A stretch of 64,000 nt of DNA from Acetobacteroides hydrogenigenes (GTDB lineage: Bacteria > Bacteroidota > Bacteroidia > Bacteroidales > ZOR0009). The number at the start of each line of letters is the position of its first letter. Position 1 is the first letter of the stretch. This document shows positions 33,047 through 42,978 of the stretch, in pieces. The DNA lies in assembly GCF_004340205.1 (NCBI RefSeq), contig NZ_SLWB01000003.1:234747-298746 (forward strand), given 5' to 3'. The notes under the pieces were generated by a model. That model was given only the letters and a program-made list of their open reading frames with translations. It did no database searches and was not told where the DNA came from. A program made the position numbers and the translations under genes.

Positions 33047-35089
33047 CTACCAAACCCTTGCTCTATCAGCAGGTGCTATGTAGAGCGGATCGGTAGGCTT
33101 TATGTCGAATGCCTTATAGAATGCGTCGATGTTGAACACGGCGCGGTTTACGCGGGCAATGGCAGGGGAGTGAACGTCCTCCTTTAGGCGGCGCATAAGC
33201 TCCTTATCGCGCATCTTCTGGCGCCAAACCTTAGCGTATCCTAGGAAGAAGCGTTGCTCTGGCGTAAACCCGTCGATAGCGGCAGGGCGCTTCTTGCCCT
33301 TTAGCGATAGCTGGAAGGCATCCCAGGCGATGTTCATACCGCCGTTGTCGGCAATGTTTTCGCCAAGGGTTAGCTCGCCATCAACATGTAGGCTGTCGAG
33401 CACCTTGAAATTGTTGTACTGGTTTACCAGAACCTTGGTGCGCTCGGTAAAGTTCTTGGCGTCCTCGTCGGTCCACCAGTTAATCATGTTGCCATCTGCA
33501 TCAAATTGCTTTCCTTCATCGTCAAAGCCGTGGGACATTTCGTGAGAAATTACCATGCCAATGGCTCCGTAGTTTACGGCATCATCGGCATCTAGGCCAA
33601 AGAATGGTGGCTGAAGAATAGCTGCAGGGAATACGATTTCGTTGTTAAGCGGGTTGTAGTAGGCGTTTACGGTTTGTGGGTACATGCCCCATTCGGTAAT
33701 GTCAACGGGTTTGCCGTACTTGTTGAGGTTTTCGCGAATCTGGAAGCGGTTTGCAGCTAGTACATTTTCGAAGTATGAATCACGGCTGATCTCCATTGAT
33801 GAGTAATCCTTCCACTTGTCGGGATAGCCCACCTTTACCATAATCTTGCTAAGTTTATTGATAGCCTTTGCCTTGGTTTCGGCGCTCATCCAGTCTACAT
33901 TTTGGATGCGGATCTTGTACGCTGCTTTTAGGTTGTTCACCAGCTCAACCATGCGCTGTTTTGCTTGAGGTGGGAAGTGCTTTTGCACGTAGAGCTGGCC
34001 GATGGCTTCGCCTAAATCGGCATCAACCTCGTTAGAAATTCGCTTCCAGCGTGGCGATAGCGTCTTTTGGCCCGATAATGCCTTCCCGTAAAACTCGAAG
34101 CTGGCGTTTACGAAGTCGCTGCTGAGCGTTGAGGCCATGCTGCGAGTGATGTTCCAGGTTAGATAGTCCTTCCAAGCCTGAATAGGGGTAACCTTTAGCA
34201 GGCTATCAACCGTAACAAAGAATTTTGGCTGCATAACCACCACCTCGTCGTTCGACAGGTTAAGCCCTAGGCTCGAGAAGTACTGGTTCCAAGGGAAAGA
34301 CCCGTTTTTGCTGCAGAATTCTGCGGTTGGTACAGGGTTGTAAAGGGCTACCATATTCCTGTTCTCCAAGCGGGTGTTCGATGCAATAGCTAGGTTGTAT
34401 TCGAGGGTGTAAATGTTGTTTACAGCTTCAGCTGCCTGTGCCTCTCCATATCCGAGAAGAATAAAGCATTTTTTGATTAGCGCTTTATAGGCTGCCTGGA
34501 GTTCCTTGTTGTGAGGGGTGTCCTTAACGTAGTAGTCACGGTCGGGCATCCCAATGCCGGCTTCCGCTAGGTACATCTTGTAAATACGGCTGTTCTTGAA
34601 GTCTTGCTCTACGCCACCACCAAATAGAGCGCTAATACCATGTAGGTGAAGCTGTGTAATTGCGATTGCAAGGTCGTTATTGTTCTCGATTTGGTTGATT
34701 TGAGCAACGTACTTTTTGATTGGTTCAGCGCCCAACTTCTCTATTCGGGTGCTATCCATACCCGAAGCGTAAAAGTCTCCAATCTTTTGGGATGGAGTTC
34801 CCTTAGGTGCGTTGGTTGTTGCAGCAGCCTCTAAAAGGATGTTCTGAACATCCTTAATGCTATTCTCGCGAAGGATGTCGAATGCACCATACGAGGTTTT
34901 GTCGTCAGGAATATTCAGGTTCTTAAGCCATCCTCCGCCGGCGTATTCAACAAAGTTTACGCCTGGGCGTACCTTTTTATTCATGTCGACAGCATCCAGC
35001 GCTTTGCTTTTTACTTCGGGCTTGTTGCCGCAAAATGCTACCGTCGAAGGAGCCAAGGCAAGTAGCACCAGTAAATACTTGTTCTTCAT
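33047..35089 (-). CDS. M13 family zinc metallopeptidase (PepO/neprilysin-like)
   Basis: 680 residues with a signal peptide (about 1-19), so periplasmic or surface. Zinc site HEMSH in VISHEMSHGFDDEG and the third ligand in GENIADNGGM are intact. Also present are the substrate-binding NAYYNPLNNEIVFPAAILQPPFF (positions before the HExxH) and the C-terminal ARVW that ends the family. The protein cleaves oligopeptides up to about 40 residues. Total length equals that of bacterial PepO-type enzymes (~630-690). Monocistronic, with its own terminator. Tandem array C lies immediately downstream. Confidence 0.96.
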   Translation of the reverse strand: MKNKYLLVLLALAPSTVAFCGNKPEVKSKALDAVDMNKKVRPGVNFVEYAGGGWLKNLNIPDDKTSYGAFDILRENSIKDVQNILLEAAATTNAPKGTPSQKIGDFYASGMDSTRIEKLGAEPIKKYVAQINQIENNNDLAIAITQLHLHGISALFGGGVEQDFKNSRIYKMYLAEAGIGMPDRDYYVKDTPHNKELQAAYKALIKKCFILLGYGEAQAAEAVNNIYTLEYNLAIASNTRLENRNMVALYNPVPTAEFCSKNGSFPWNQYFSSLGLNLSNDEVVVMQPKFFVTVDSLLKVTPIQAWKDYLTWNITRSMASTLSSDFVNASFEFYGKALSGQKTLSPRWKRISNEVDADLGEAIGQLYVQKHFPPQAKQRMVELVNNLKAAYKIRIQNVDWMSAETKAKAINKLSKIMVKVGYPDKWKDYSSMEISRDSYFENVLAANRFQIRENLNKYGKPVDITEWGMYPQTVNAYYNPLNNEIVFPAAILQPPFFGLDADDAVNYGAIGMVISHEMSHGFDDEGKQFDADGNMINWWTDEDAKNFTERTKVLVNQYNNFKVLDSLHVDGELTLGENIADNGGMNIAWDAFQLSLKGKKRPAAIDGFTPEQRFFLGYAKVWRQKMRDKELMRRLKEDVHSPAIARVNRAVFNIDAFYKAFDIKPTDPLYIAPADRARVW

Positions 35090-35248
35090 TCGTTAATGTT
35101 TTATGAAAATTGTGGGTATACCACCCGCTAAACTAGCTATAAAGACGCTCCTAATGGCGAAACGTTACAGTGTTAATTTACAATTGTCTGCTTTTTTATA
35201 ATCTTAGCCAAATAGGATGAGTATTAGGCTATACAACAAGAAATGAAG

Positions 35249-35283
35249 AAAGCCATTCCTTCATAACGGGAATGGCTTTCATG
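35249..35283 (-). terminator. Terminator of rocD
   Basis: AAAGCCATTCC / GGGAATGGCTTT (35249-35259 with 35268-35279); T-rich on the minus side. Confidence 0.85.
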
Positions 35284-35322
35284 GTTAATAATAGATGTGT
35301 AGCAGTTTGTAGTTTGTCTTTA

Positions 35323-36573
35323 TTATTCGATAGGCTGTTTGCCGTTTTCGATATCCTTAAATGCTAGCTGGATAAGAGAAATGGCCTCTCTGATCTCTGC
35401 TTCTGTAATAACCAATGGAGGCGCAAAACGGATAATATTACCGTGGGTTGGCTTGGCCAGAACACCTCTATCGCGCATAGCAAGACAAACATCCCATGCT
35501 GTCTTCCCATTCATATTCTTAATGACGATTGCGTTTAGCAGACCTTTCCCTCTTACCAATTCGATCATTGGAGAGTCGAAGTTGCGCATTTCGGTGCGGA
35601 AGATTTCTCCTAGTCTGGCTGCATTATCAGCAAGTTTTTCTTCTTTTACAACCTCTAGTGCTGCAATAGCAACTTTGGCTGCAACTGGGTTACCCCCAAA
35701 AGTAGAACCGTGCTCGCCTGGCTTGATGCATAGCATGATGTCGTCGTTAGCAAGTACGCACGATACCGGCATAACGCCTCCTGAAATAGCTTTCCCTAAA
35801 ATTAGAATGTCGGGATGAACACCTTCGTGATCGCAGGCAAGGAGCTTACCTGTACGGGCGATGCCGGTTTGAACCTCATCGGCCATAAATAGAACGTTCT
35901 TCTTCTTACAAAGATCGTAAGCTGCTTTTAGGTAGCCTTCGTCTGGTACGAAAACGCCTGCTTCGCCCTGAATAGGTTCTAGAAGGAACCCGGCAACGTT
36001 GGAATCCTCCAATGCTTTCTCGAGAGCGGCTATATCGTTGTATGGAATTTTTTCGAATCCGGGGGTGAATGGGCCAAATCCCCCATACGATTCAGGGTCG
36101 TTCGACATGGAAACAATGGTAATGGTTCTTCCGTGGAAGTTCCCCTCGCATACAATAATCTTTGCCTGGTCCTCTGCAATGCCTTTTTTTACGTATGCCC
36201 ACTTGCGGCAAAGCTTAAGCGCTGTTTCGTCGGCTTCAGCGCCAGTATTCATTGGAAGAACCTTGTCGTATCCAAAGTAGCTGGTGACGAATTGCTCAAA
36301 TTCTCCAAGTACGTTATTAAAAAATGCGCGAGAGGTTAGGGTCAGCTTTTGTGCTTGCTCTACCATTGCGTTTACGATCTTTGGGTGGCAGTGGCCTTGG
36401 TTTACAGCAGAGTAGGCCGATAAGAAGTCGAAGTATTTTTTCCCTTCAACATCCCACATATATATGCCTTTTCCTTTTTCGAGAACAACGGGTAGCGGAT
36501 GGTAGTTATGTGCTCCGTACTTTCCTTCTCTTTCGATAAAGTCTTTACTGGTTAGTTTAGTCGTAGTGTCCAT
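35323..36573 (-). CDS. rocD: Ornithine-oxo-acid aminotransferase
   Basis: 416 residues, cytoplasmic PLP enzyme of class III. It moves the delta-amino group of ornithine to 2-oxoglutarate, giving glutamate semialdehyde, and links arginine/ornithine use to proline and glutamate. Motifs: [73 protein letters not shown] and ILGKAISGG with the PLP Lys. The N-terminal [13 protein letters not shown] is typical of ornithine rather than acetylornithine aminotransferases. No arginine-pathway genes adjoin it. Confidence 0.93.
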   Translation of the reverse strand: MDTTTKLTSKDFIEREGKYGAHNYHPLPVVLEKGKGIYMWDVEGKKYFDFLSAYSAVNQGHCHPKIVNAMVEQAQKLTLTSRAFFNNVLGEFEQFVTSYFGYDKVLPMNTGAEADETALKLCRKWAYVKKGIAEDQAKIIVCEGNFHGRTITIVSMSNDPESYGGFGPFTPGFEKIPYNDIAALEKALEDSNVAGFLLEPIQGEAGVFVPDEGYLKAAYDLCKKKNVLFMADEVQTGIARTGKLLACDHEGVHPDILILGKAISGGVMPVSCVLANDDIMLCIKPGEHGSTFGGNPVAAKVAIAALEVVKEEKLADNAARLGEIFRTEMRNFDSPMIELVRGKGLLNAIVIKNMNGKTAWDVCLAMRDRGVLAKPTHGNIIRFAPPLVITEAEIREAISLIQLAFKDIENGKQPIE

Positions 36574-36928
36574 TGTGGTTTAGTTTAATTTGACGCAATC
36601 TATGAAAAATTAGCATCAATTAGAATAAAAAAAGTTTTTTTTGATGTAAAATTTTGTAATTGAATTACAAATTGCAATCTATTTGGTTGTGAATCATTTT
36701 ATATTGTAAGCGATGTCCACCCGCTTGTTTAGAAAATAAAGATCCTTTAATTTAATAGTAGCAATTGTTTGCTAATCAATATGTAATCTATTAATAAGAG
36801 AGTAGCGTGGCTTATCCATCTATAAAAAAGAATGGAAAACTAGAATTATTTTAGCTAATTGTTAACTTTAGGGTAACATTCTTTTGGTAGAATTGTACTG
36901 GAAACAAAAACTTACATACAACCAGAAT
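36574..36928. other. Divergent AT-rich regulatory gap
   Basis: This 355-bp gap separates rocD and the response regulator. It is very AT-rich. GTTAACTTTAGGGTAAC (36861-36877) is a dyad (GTTA...TAAC) with TAACTTTA inside, a possible promoter/operator of the regulator gene. No ORF or RNA seen. Confidence 0.45.
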
Positions 36929-37615
36929 ATGGGTGAAGCGCAGCAAAAAATTCTTCTTGTTGATGATGAAAACGATATCCTTGAATTCGTAGGATATAAC
37001 TTGAAAAAGGAGGGCTTCGATGTTTATACGGCAACAAATGGAAGAGAGGCTATTCGTTTAGCATTGGATGTTAGGCCGCAGCTTATTATTCTTGATGTAA
37101 TGATGCCGGAAATGGATGGCATAGAAACATGCGAGGAAATGCGCAAAATACCAGAACTCTCTACTTCCATTATAGCATTCTTAACCGCAAGAGGCGAAGA
37201 TTATTCGCAAATAGCAGGTTTTGAAGCAGGTGCTGACGATTATATTACGAAGCCAACCAAACCTAAAGTTCTTGTAAGCCGAGTAAAGGCGCTGTTAAGG
37301 CGCGTTGAACATGTAGGCGCTACAGAAGCAATCGATCGTAGTGATTCATCCATAGTTATAGACAAGTCGCGCTATATTGTGGTTAAGAATGGTGTTGAGA
37401 TGGAACTCCCTAAAAAAGAGTTTGAATTACTTGCGCTTTTATACTCTAAGCCTCAAAAGGTGTTTACCCGCGAAGAAATCTTCAACACCATATGGGGCGA
37501 CAACGTAATTGTAGGCGATCGTACTATCGATGTTCATATTAGGAAACTTCGTGAAAAAATTGGGGATGAGTATATTAAAACAATAAAGGGAGTTGGATAT
37601 AAGTTTGTTGATTAG
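36929..37615 (+). CDS. OmpR/PhoB-type response regulator (orphan)
   Basis: 228 residues from ATG 36929 (the upstream Met at 36884 adds a non-conserved stretch). Receiver domain: acidic pair Asp12-Asp13 in ILLVDDEND, phospho-acceptor Asp56 in IILDVMMPEMDG, Thr in FLTARGED and Lys in YITKPTKP. The winged-helix DNA-binding domain has LPKKEFELLALLYSKPQKVFTREEIFNTIWG and GDRTIDVHIRKLREKIG ... IKGVGYKF. It controls transcription after phosphorylation. No histidine kinase gene is adjacent, so the partner is encoded elsewhere. Terminated by a 17-bp hairpin shared with the convergent GH13 gene. Confidence 0.94.
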   Translation: MGEAQQKILLVDDENDILEFVGYNLKKEGFDVYTATNGREAIRLALDVRPQLIILDVMMPEMDGIETCEEMRKIPELSTSIIAFLTARGEDYSQIAGFEAGADDYITKPTKPKVLVSRVKALLRRVEHVGATEAIDRSDSSIVIDKSRYIVVKNGVEMELPKKEFELLALLYSKPQKVFTREEIFNTIWGDNVIVGDRTIDVHIRKLREKIGDEYIKTIKGVGYKFVD

Positions 37616-37640
37616 GCAGGTACGAAAATAGTGCTATGAT

Positions 37641-37680
37641 ATGCAAAAGCCCATTCAGCATTTTGAATGGGCTTTTGCAT
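37641..37680. terminator. Long bidirectional terminator
   Basis: ATGCAAAAGCCCATTCA / TTGAATGGGCTTTTGCAT, nearly perfect 17-bp stem with small loop, between convergent genes. Confidence 0.9.
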
Positions 37681-37700
37681 ATGTAGTAGGAGGGTATTGC

Positions 37701-39596
37701 TTACTTAGATATTAGTACCATAGATTCTTTTGGTCCTAGTGTTACTACAAGTTTCCCCTTTACTGGTTTTACGCTTTTGCCCTTCAAAAGGCCATTGGTG
37801 TAACTGTTTTTTTGGAGGGCAGGAATGCTCACAGTTTTAGGTTTATTAGAGAGGTTGAAAACTGCTATAGCCTCTTTTTTTTCTAGATTACGGCTATAGG
37901 CAAGGATTCTGTTAGCCTCGTCGGTTATGAGGTATTTTAGCGAACCTCTAACTAGAACTTCGTTGCTTTTTCGCATAGATATTAGCTGCTTGTAAAGGTA
38001 GAAAAGAGTAGAGTCGAAGGCTACCTTATCAACGGGTTTCTGCATTCCGAGTGGGTGCACAACCTCATCGTCGAACTTGTAATCGGGCCAAATTAGAGGT
38101 TTGCGGGTGTCCGGGTCATCGCAGCCCCACATTCCCATTTCATCTCCATTCCATATTTGGGGTGAGCCTAAAAAGGTGTACTGATGCACAAGTAGCTGTT
38201 CCATGATTTTGTAAGTTGCTGCATCGGGTTTATTTACCTTGTAGGTTGAGTCGTCAGATGGTTTTGCGTTGAACTTGTACAGTCCTTTATTGTATAGCGA
38301 AGTTGAAAGACGAGGGGAGTCGTGGCTGCTGGCCATATTCATGTAGGCTCTTGCCACCTCGGGACGAACGGTTTTGAATATGGTGTCCATTTGAGAAATG
38401 AACTCCTTTATCGGCATGCTATTGGGAGAGTCGTTGAAAAAGTGGCGTGCGGTGCGGAACCAGCGGTAGTTCATATTGGCATCGAATACATCGCCTTTAA
38501 GGAATGGACGTGGGTCTAACAGCTTGTCGGGCCATGCCTCCCACCAAACTTCGCCAATTAAATACATCTCAGGATTGATGTTGCGGGCTACCTCGCGAAA
38601 ATCTCTCCAAAAGTTAAGCGGAAGTTCGGCTGCTACGTCGAGTCTAAAGCCATCAACGCCGTCTTCTGGGTTACCGTCGTTGTTTGGATCGGCCCAGCGC
38701 TTTATAATGGCAAAAATGTGCCGTTTAACCGCATCGCTATAGATATCGCCTTCGTAGGCTTTTAGTGCAGCGTTGCTTTGGTGAACCGTTTCCCTTATTT
38801 CTGGTAGCGATTTCGTTCCAAACCAACCTTGGTAATCAAATTCGTTTTCGGGGGTAGCGGGATTGTCGAAACGGGTGATAATGTACCAATCCTTGTATGG
38901 TGAATTTTTACCCTTTCGGAGCAGGTCTTGGAAGGCCCAAAAGTTGGTTCCTGTGTGGTTCCAAGAGTAGTCGAGAATGATGCGAATGCCGCGCTTGTGG
39001 GCTTCTTCTATAACCTTGAGGAATAGCTTATCAGCATTTGTCCATACCCATTCACTAGGATTGTCATAGTTCTCAAAGTTCATCGCTTCTCCATCCTTTT
39101 GAGGGGTTGGACCAAAGTTACGGTCTATATGATGCCAGAATGCTGCATCGTACTTATGTAGCGAAGGTGCATCGTTTAAAGGGTTAAAGAAGATGGCATT
39201 TATGCCAAGCTCTTTTAGATAGTCGAGTTTGTCGAGAACGCCTTGAAGGTCGCCACCATAGCGGCGGAACTGAACCTTTGATGTAAAGCTCATGTTTGGA
39301 TCGCTGAAGTTTGCCATCCAGCTATCTTGCTGATACCAATCTTGAGTCCAAGGTGTAATCTTCCATCCTGTAGGAACTTCGTGGGTGACGTAGTCTTTTA
39401 TATTTTCGGGTGTGGGATCATTATTAGGATCGCCATTGCGAAATCGTTCTACAAATATTTGATACCAAATTGCTTCTTGAGCCCATGTTGGAACGTGTGT
39501 GAGCCTCTCGTTGGGGTGGTCGTTTGGATCTGAGGTTTGTGCAAACGCTGCTACTGTAAAGCATAGGCACAAAAGGGCAAGTAGCTGCTTTTTCAT
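37701..39596 (-). CDS. GH13 alpha-glucan hydrolase, exported
   Basis: 631 residues with signal peptide (MKKQLLALLCLCFTVAAFAQ). (beta/alpha)8 amylase fold of the neopullulanase/cyclomaltodextrinase-like kind. Region I ILDYSWNHTG, region II DGFRLDVAAE (nucleophile Asp), region III LIGEVWWEAW (acid/base Glu), region IV SSHDSPR (third Asp); the domain-A opening is AIWYQIFVERFRNGDPNND. A C-terminal beta domain ends ...VTLGPKESMVLI. The catalytic triad is complete, in contrast to the sulfatase homologue. Likely hydrolyses maltodextrins or pullulan fragments in the periplasm. No susCD pair is beside it. Confidence 0.93.
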   Translation of the reverse strand: MKKQLLALLCLCFTVAAFAQTSDPNDHPNERLTHVPTWAQEAIWYQIFVERFRNGDPNNDPTPENIKDYVTHEVPTGWKITPWTQDWYQQDSWMANFSDPNMSFTSKVQFRRYGGDLQGVLDKLDYLKELGINAIFFNPLNDAPSLHKYDAAFWHHIDRNFGPTPQKDGEAMNFENYDNPSEWVWTNADKLFLKVIEEAHKRGIRIILDYSWNHTGTNFWAFQDLLRKGKNSPYKDWYIITRFDNPATPENEFDYQGWFGTKSLPEIRETVHQSNAALKAYEGDIYSDAVKRHIFAIIKRWADPNNDGNPEDGVDGFRLDVAAELPLNFWRDFREVARNINPEMYLIGEVWWEAWPDKLLDPRPFLKGDVFDANMNYRWFRTARHFFNDSPNSMPIKEFISQMDTIFKTVRPEVARAYMNMASSHDSPRLSTSLYNKGLYKFNAKPSDDSTYKVNKPDAATYKIMEQLLVHQYTFLGSPQIWNGDEMGMWGCDDPDTRKPLIWPDYKFDDEVVHPLGMQKPVDKVAFDSTLFYLYKQLISMRKSNEVLVRGSLKYLITDEANRILAYSRNLEKKEAIAVFNLSNKPKTVSIPALQKNSYTNGLLKGKSVKPVKGKLVVTLGPKESMVLISK

Positions 39597-39756
39597 TTTG
39601 AGTGTTCTTTAAAAATTTTAAAGGTGGCAAGCCAAATTACGGTCTAATATAACTATTCTCCCAAAGAAAATCTATCTAGCTTTCATTGGCAAGTTCTTTA
39701 TTTGTAAAGCTTGCTTAGATGTTCGTAAAGCGAAATTGGAGGTTTAAGCGTGTTCA

Positions 39757-39800
39757 CAAAACGAAGAGCCCAGCCTTAAGGCTGGGCTCTTCGTTTTGCT
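39757..39800. terminator. Strong terminator
   Basis: ACAAAACGAAGAGCCCAGCC / GGCTGGGCTCTTCGTTTTG around a TTAA loop; it serves the minus-strand gene at 39814. Confidence 0.9.
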
Positions 39801-39813
39801 ATGAATTGTTCGT

Positions 39814-40830
39814 TTAGTCTTCGTAGTAGTAGTAGCCATCGTCGTAGTAGCCGTCTTCGCTATCGTAATCTTCTTCTACCTCAAACAGCGGCTCGCTTAG
39901 CAAGTCTATGTGAAGGTAAAAGCGAGGTAGCCTTTCTGAAACCCTCCAGCGGTTGCCGCGTAGGTATACGAAGACATTACTGTAGTTATCCCAGTAGATG
40001 TTTAGTCTAGGGAAGAAGATCCATCTGCGAACGAAATCGTAATCATCGGCCCAGTAGGGACGGTAGTTTCTAAATGGTCGGCCTATTTGGTGGTTGTGGT
40101 ATACAGCCACTGGCATATTTCTGTAATGAGGAGGACGTACTCTAATGATACCGGTAAAGTATGGAGCGCGGTATATGCGGGTTTGATGGTAGACTACGTA
40201 GCGAGGTTTACCATACCCATATGTTCTCCATTTTTCTACGTGCCTGTTGTCCCATCTGCCTTCATATCGACCTTCGTAGCGATAGCCGTTTCCTCGGTCA
40301 CCACGGTTGTTATCGTATCGGCGTTCGTAAGTGCCATTTCTACGATCTCCACGATCGTAGTTGCGAGTTTCTACTGTTCGTGTTGTTGTGGTTACGGTTC
40401 GATCGGGGCGTCCATATTCAGAGCGTCGCTGTGTTGTAGTCGCTTCGGTATTGCTACGATTTTCAGCAGGTGATGCCGAACGGGTCGTTTCAGTTCTGCT
40501 TTCTCGCTGGCTCTGGGTGCGCACCTGTGGAGCTTGTGACGCACTTTGTGCATTGCTGCTTGTTGATCGCTGGTAATCTTGTTGCCTGCTCGATGATTCG
40601 CGGCTTCCCTGTTGCGATCTTTCTGGTGTTGATTGTGCTTGGCGTACGGTTTGCGATCGCTCGGAGGAGCGTTCAGAACGTACTGCTGCTGGTGCTTCGC
40701 GTTTTACCTCGCCATTAGAGTTAGAGCGAGAGCTGCGACTACTTCTTTCGTTTTGAGCTGCGGCTGCAAATGGGATTATCATTAGGAGCGAGAGTGCAGC
40801 TATATTGTTTAGTGTTGATGCTCTTCTCAT
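39814..40830 (-). CDS. Exported RS-rich low-complexity protein
   Basis: 338 residues with signal peptide (about 1-25, cut at AAAAQ). Residues 27-200 are low-complexity, rich in Arg, Ser, Gln, Thr and Asn (SSRSSRSNSNG, ERSQQGSRESSSR), then RG/RY repeats (RYEGRYEGRWDNRHVE). From about 200 on there is an aromatic/basic domain (YVVYHQTRIYRAPY, IFFPRLNIYWDNYSNVFVYLRGNRWRV) found at the end of several Bacteroidota exported proteins. The C-terminus is a very acidic Tyr-rich tail (DYDSEDGYYDDGYYYYED). The strongly basic middle and acidic tail could bind polyanions or self-associate. Family unknown to me; monocistronic. Confidence 0.8.
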   Translation of the reverse strand: MRRASTLNNIAALSLLMIIPFAAAAQNERSSRSSRSNSNGEVKREAPAAVRSERSSERSQTVRQAQSTPERSQQGSRESSSRQQDYQRSTSSNAQSASQAPQVRTQSQRESRTETTRSASPAENRSNTEATTTQRRSEYGRPDRTVTTTTRTVETRNYDRGDRRNGTYERRYDNNRGDRGNGYRYEGRYEGRWDNRHVEKWRTYGYGKPRYVVYHQTRIYRAPYFTGIIRVRPPHYRNMPVAVYHNHQIGRPFRNYRPYWADDYDFVRRWIFFPRLNIYWDNYSNVFVYLRGNRWRVSERLPRFYLHIDLLSEPLFEVEEDYDSEDGYYDDGYYYYED

Positions 40831-40994
40831 GATCGTTGTTCTTAAAGGTTGTTGTTAATCTGAGTGACAAACTTTGTTTGATGGCGCCAAAGTAGCTTTA
40901 TTTTATTGTAGGTCTACTCAATTTTTGTGCCATTTATGACAACTTCACGGAAAAAATGAAATCTTTTTTTGAGGTAGCCGCTGTTTTATAAAAA

Positions 40995-41016
40995 ATGCCG
41001 GAGCATGTCCGGCATA
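40995..41016 (-). terminator. Terminator of the FMN-binding protein gene
   Basis: ATGCCGG / CCGGCAT with a 7-nt loop; T run on the minus strand, 20 nt after the stop. Confidence 0.85.
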
Positions 41017-41037
41017 GTGCTTTGGGGGTTATATTGG

Positions 41038-41472
41038 CTACTTTTTTTTCACTTGGGCTGCTTTAAGTGCTTCCTGAAGTGAAGCCTTTAGCATGTTGTA
41101 CGACCAAGTTGCTCCCGATACGGCATCTACTTTTTCGATGCTCTTCTTTTTTAGGAGCGTTTTAGGATAGGTTTGGACTCCTTCCCAATCCTTCCGGCAT
41201 TGTTGGATGTACTCGTCGTTGCCTTTAAAGTGCTTTTCGTACTTTTCGTCGAAGACTTCGTTGTGCGTTTTGTCGATAATTCTGAAATCGACGCTAACAA
41301 TTTGATCGTCTTTAATGGTAACCGTGGTTTGTCCGTAGTAGGGCTCCTGAACGTAAATAGAGCGCGATTCGCCAAAGTAAACGCCATCGTTGTACTTTTT
41401 GGGTTTCCCAGTGAGGGCAAATAGGCTGGTGGTTACAGCTAAGAGCGTGCAAATGATCAGTATTCTTTTCAT
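41038..41472 (-). CDS. FMN-binding domain protein
   Basis: 144 residues: signal peptide (MKRILIICTLLAVTTSLFA), then one FMN-binding domain of the NqrC/RnfG type. YNDGVYFGES opens the fold, VTIKDDQIVSVDF the beta sheet, and VDAVSGATWSYNML carries the SGAT motif whose Thr receives FMN through a phosphoester bond made by ApbE. An apbE gene lies at the start of this window. Such small exported flavoproteins take part in extracytoplasmic electron transfer. Monocistronic and terminated. Confidence 0.9.
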   Translation of the reverse strand: MKRILIICTLLAVTTSLFALTGKPKKYNDGVYFGESRSIYVQEPYYGQTTVTIKDDQIVSVDFRIIDKTHNEVFDEKYEKHFKGNDEYIQQCRKDWEGVQTYPKTLLKKKSIEKVDAVSGATWSYNMLKASLQEALKAAQVKKK

Positions 41473-41566
41473 GCTTGTTACGTTTTAAGCTAAGGTTTTC
41501 TAGCTATATCATACTTTGCTTATGGAAATAGATTCCTTACTGATGATGCATAAGTGGCTATTTACC

Positions 41567-42868
41567 CTATGGATTTTCCCGTTTTTTTGATTTTCTGCTT
41601 CGCGAGATGAGAATTTTGTCGATTCGGTTCCCGTCCATATCCATAACTTCGAAGGTAAACCCTTTCCAGCTGAACTTGTCGGAGGCTTTAGGAATATCCT
41701 TAAAATGGTGCAGCATAAACCCGGCAACCGTGTTGTACTCCTGCTGTATTGGTTCGTAGTCGTCAATTTCGAGAACCTCGATCAGATCGTAGAAAAGCGC
41801 TTTGCCATCCACCAGCAGCGATCCGTCGTCGCGGGTAACGATGGTTGGCTCTTCGCTGTCGGTAAATTCGCCCACTAGCTCTTCTAAGATGTCGTTAATG
41901 GTTAATATGCCTTCCACCTCGCCGTACTCGTTGATTACAAAGCCGAAGTTGTTGTGGGTTTCGCGGAAGCGTTCCAGCGCCTTGTAGGCTTTTTGGTTGT
42001 TAGGGATAAACAGCGCCTCGCGGATGCAGCTTTGGAGTTGGATGGTTTGGTTGCTGGCCAGCTGCTTAAATAGGTCTTTGGTGTATACTACGCCTAGCAC
42101 GTTGTCGATGTTGTCGTCGCAGATGGGGTAGATGGAGTGCTCCTGGTCTACCATTTTCTGGATGTTCTTTTCTATTGGATCGTCGATGTTGAGCCACGTT
42201 ACATCGCTGCGAACGGTCATCAGCTTTTCGATGCGGAGGTCGCCAATAAAGAAGACGTTTTCTACAATGTCTTGCTCAATCTCCTGAATGGTTCCGTAGG
42301 TGGCTCCCTCCTCAACCAGCGCTTTGATCTCCTCTTCGGTTACCTGCGAGGCCTCTGTCTTTCTAACTCTGAAGAGCTTGATAAAAAAGTCGGTGGTGGT
42401 GCCGAGCAGCCATACAAACGGAGCGGTGATGCGCGAGAGCACAATCATTGGCTTAGCGGAAAGCAGCGCAATGGCTTCGGGGTTGGTCATGCCAATTCGT
42501 TTGGGCAGCAGCTCGCCAATAACAATCGAAAAAAAGGTAATAATAACAACCACAATAACGATGGCAACGTTGTCGGCGTATACGCTACTCATGCCAAAAT
42601 CGACGAGGATGTTTTGTATGGCCGACGAGATGGTGGCTCCTCCAAAAATACCGGTAAGAATGCCTATTGAGGTAATCCCTATTTGGACGGTTGATAGGAA
42701 CTTGTTGGGATGTTCGCTGAGATTGAGCACCTCTTTAGCGGTTCGATTTCCCTTGCGCAGCAGCTCCTCCAGCCTCGATTTTTTTGCCGATACGATGGAT
42801 ATCTCGGCCATAGAAAATAGTCCGTTTAGGACAATGAGGAATGCAATAATTGCTATCTCTTCTACCAT
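41567..42868 (-). CDS. CNNM/CBS-domain membrane protein (CorC/TlyC family)
   Basis: 433 residues. N-terminal CNNM (DUF21) domain, about 1-190, with four hydrophobic helices (LIVLNGLFSMAEISIVSAKK, VQIGITSIGILTGIFGGAT, IVIVVVIITFFSIVIGELLPKRIG). A CBS pair at about 205-335 (MTVRSDVTWLNIDDP, GVVYTKDLF, INEYGEVEGILTINDILEELVGEF) and a C-terminal CorC_HlyC domain (DGSLLVDGKALFYDLIEVL ... YNTVAGFMLHH). The family exports Mg2+/Na+; the old label 'hemolysin' is misleading. Tandem array D lies upstream of its start. Confidence 0.94.
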   Translation of the reverse strand: MVEEIAIIAFLIVLNGLFSMAEISIVSAKKSRLEELLRKGNRTAKEVLNLSEHPNKFLSTVQIGITSIGILTGIFGGATISSAIQNILVDFGMSSVYADNVAIVIVVVIITFFSIVIGELLPKRIGMTNPEAIALLSAKPMIVLSRITAPFVWLLGTTTDFFIKLFRVRKTEASQVTEEEIKALVEEGATYGTIQEIEQDIVENVFFIGDLRIEKLMTVRSDVTWLNIDDPIEKNIQKMVDQEHSIYPICDDNIDNVLGVVYTKDLFKQLASNQTIQLQSCIREALFIPNNQKAYKALERFRETHNNFGFVINEYGEVEGILTINDILEELVGEFTDSEEPTIVTRDDGSLLVDGKALFYDLIEVLEIDDYEPIQQEYNTVAGFMLHHFKDIPKASDKFSWKGFTFEVMDMDGNRIDKILISRSRKSKKRENP

Positions 42869-42978
42869 TTTGTACTGATGATACTTTTTCTGCTAAAATA
42901 GCTTCGAATTGGTAAAAATACTAGCGATGCCCTACTTTTCGTCAATTATGGGAATTGCCCGACCTGCCTGATTTTAGG

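Noticed and set aside
41567..42868. Hemolysin
   Set aside because: The old TlyC label; the CNNM and CBS domains show an ion transport protein.
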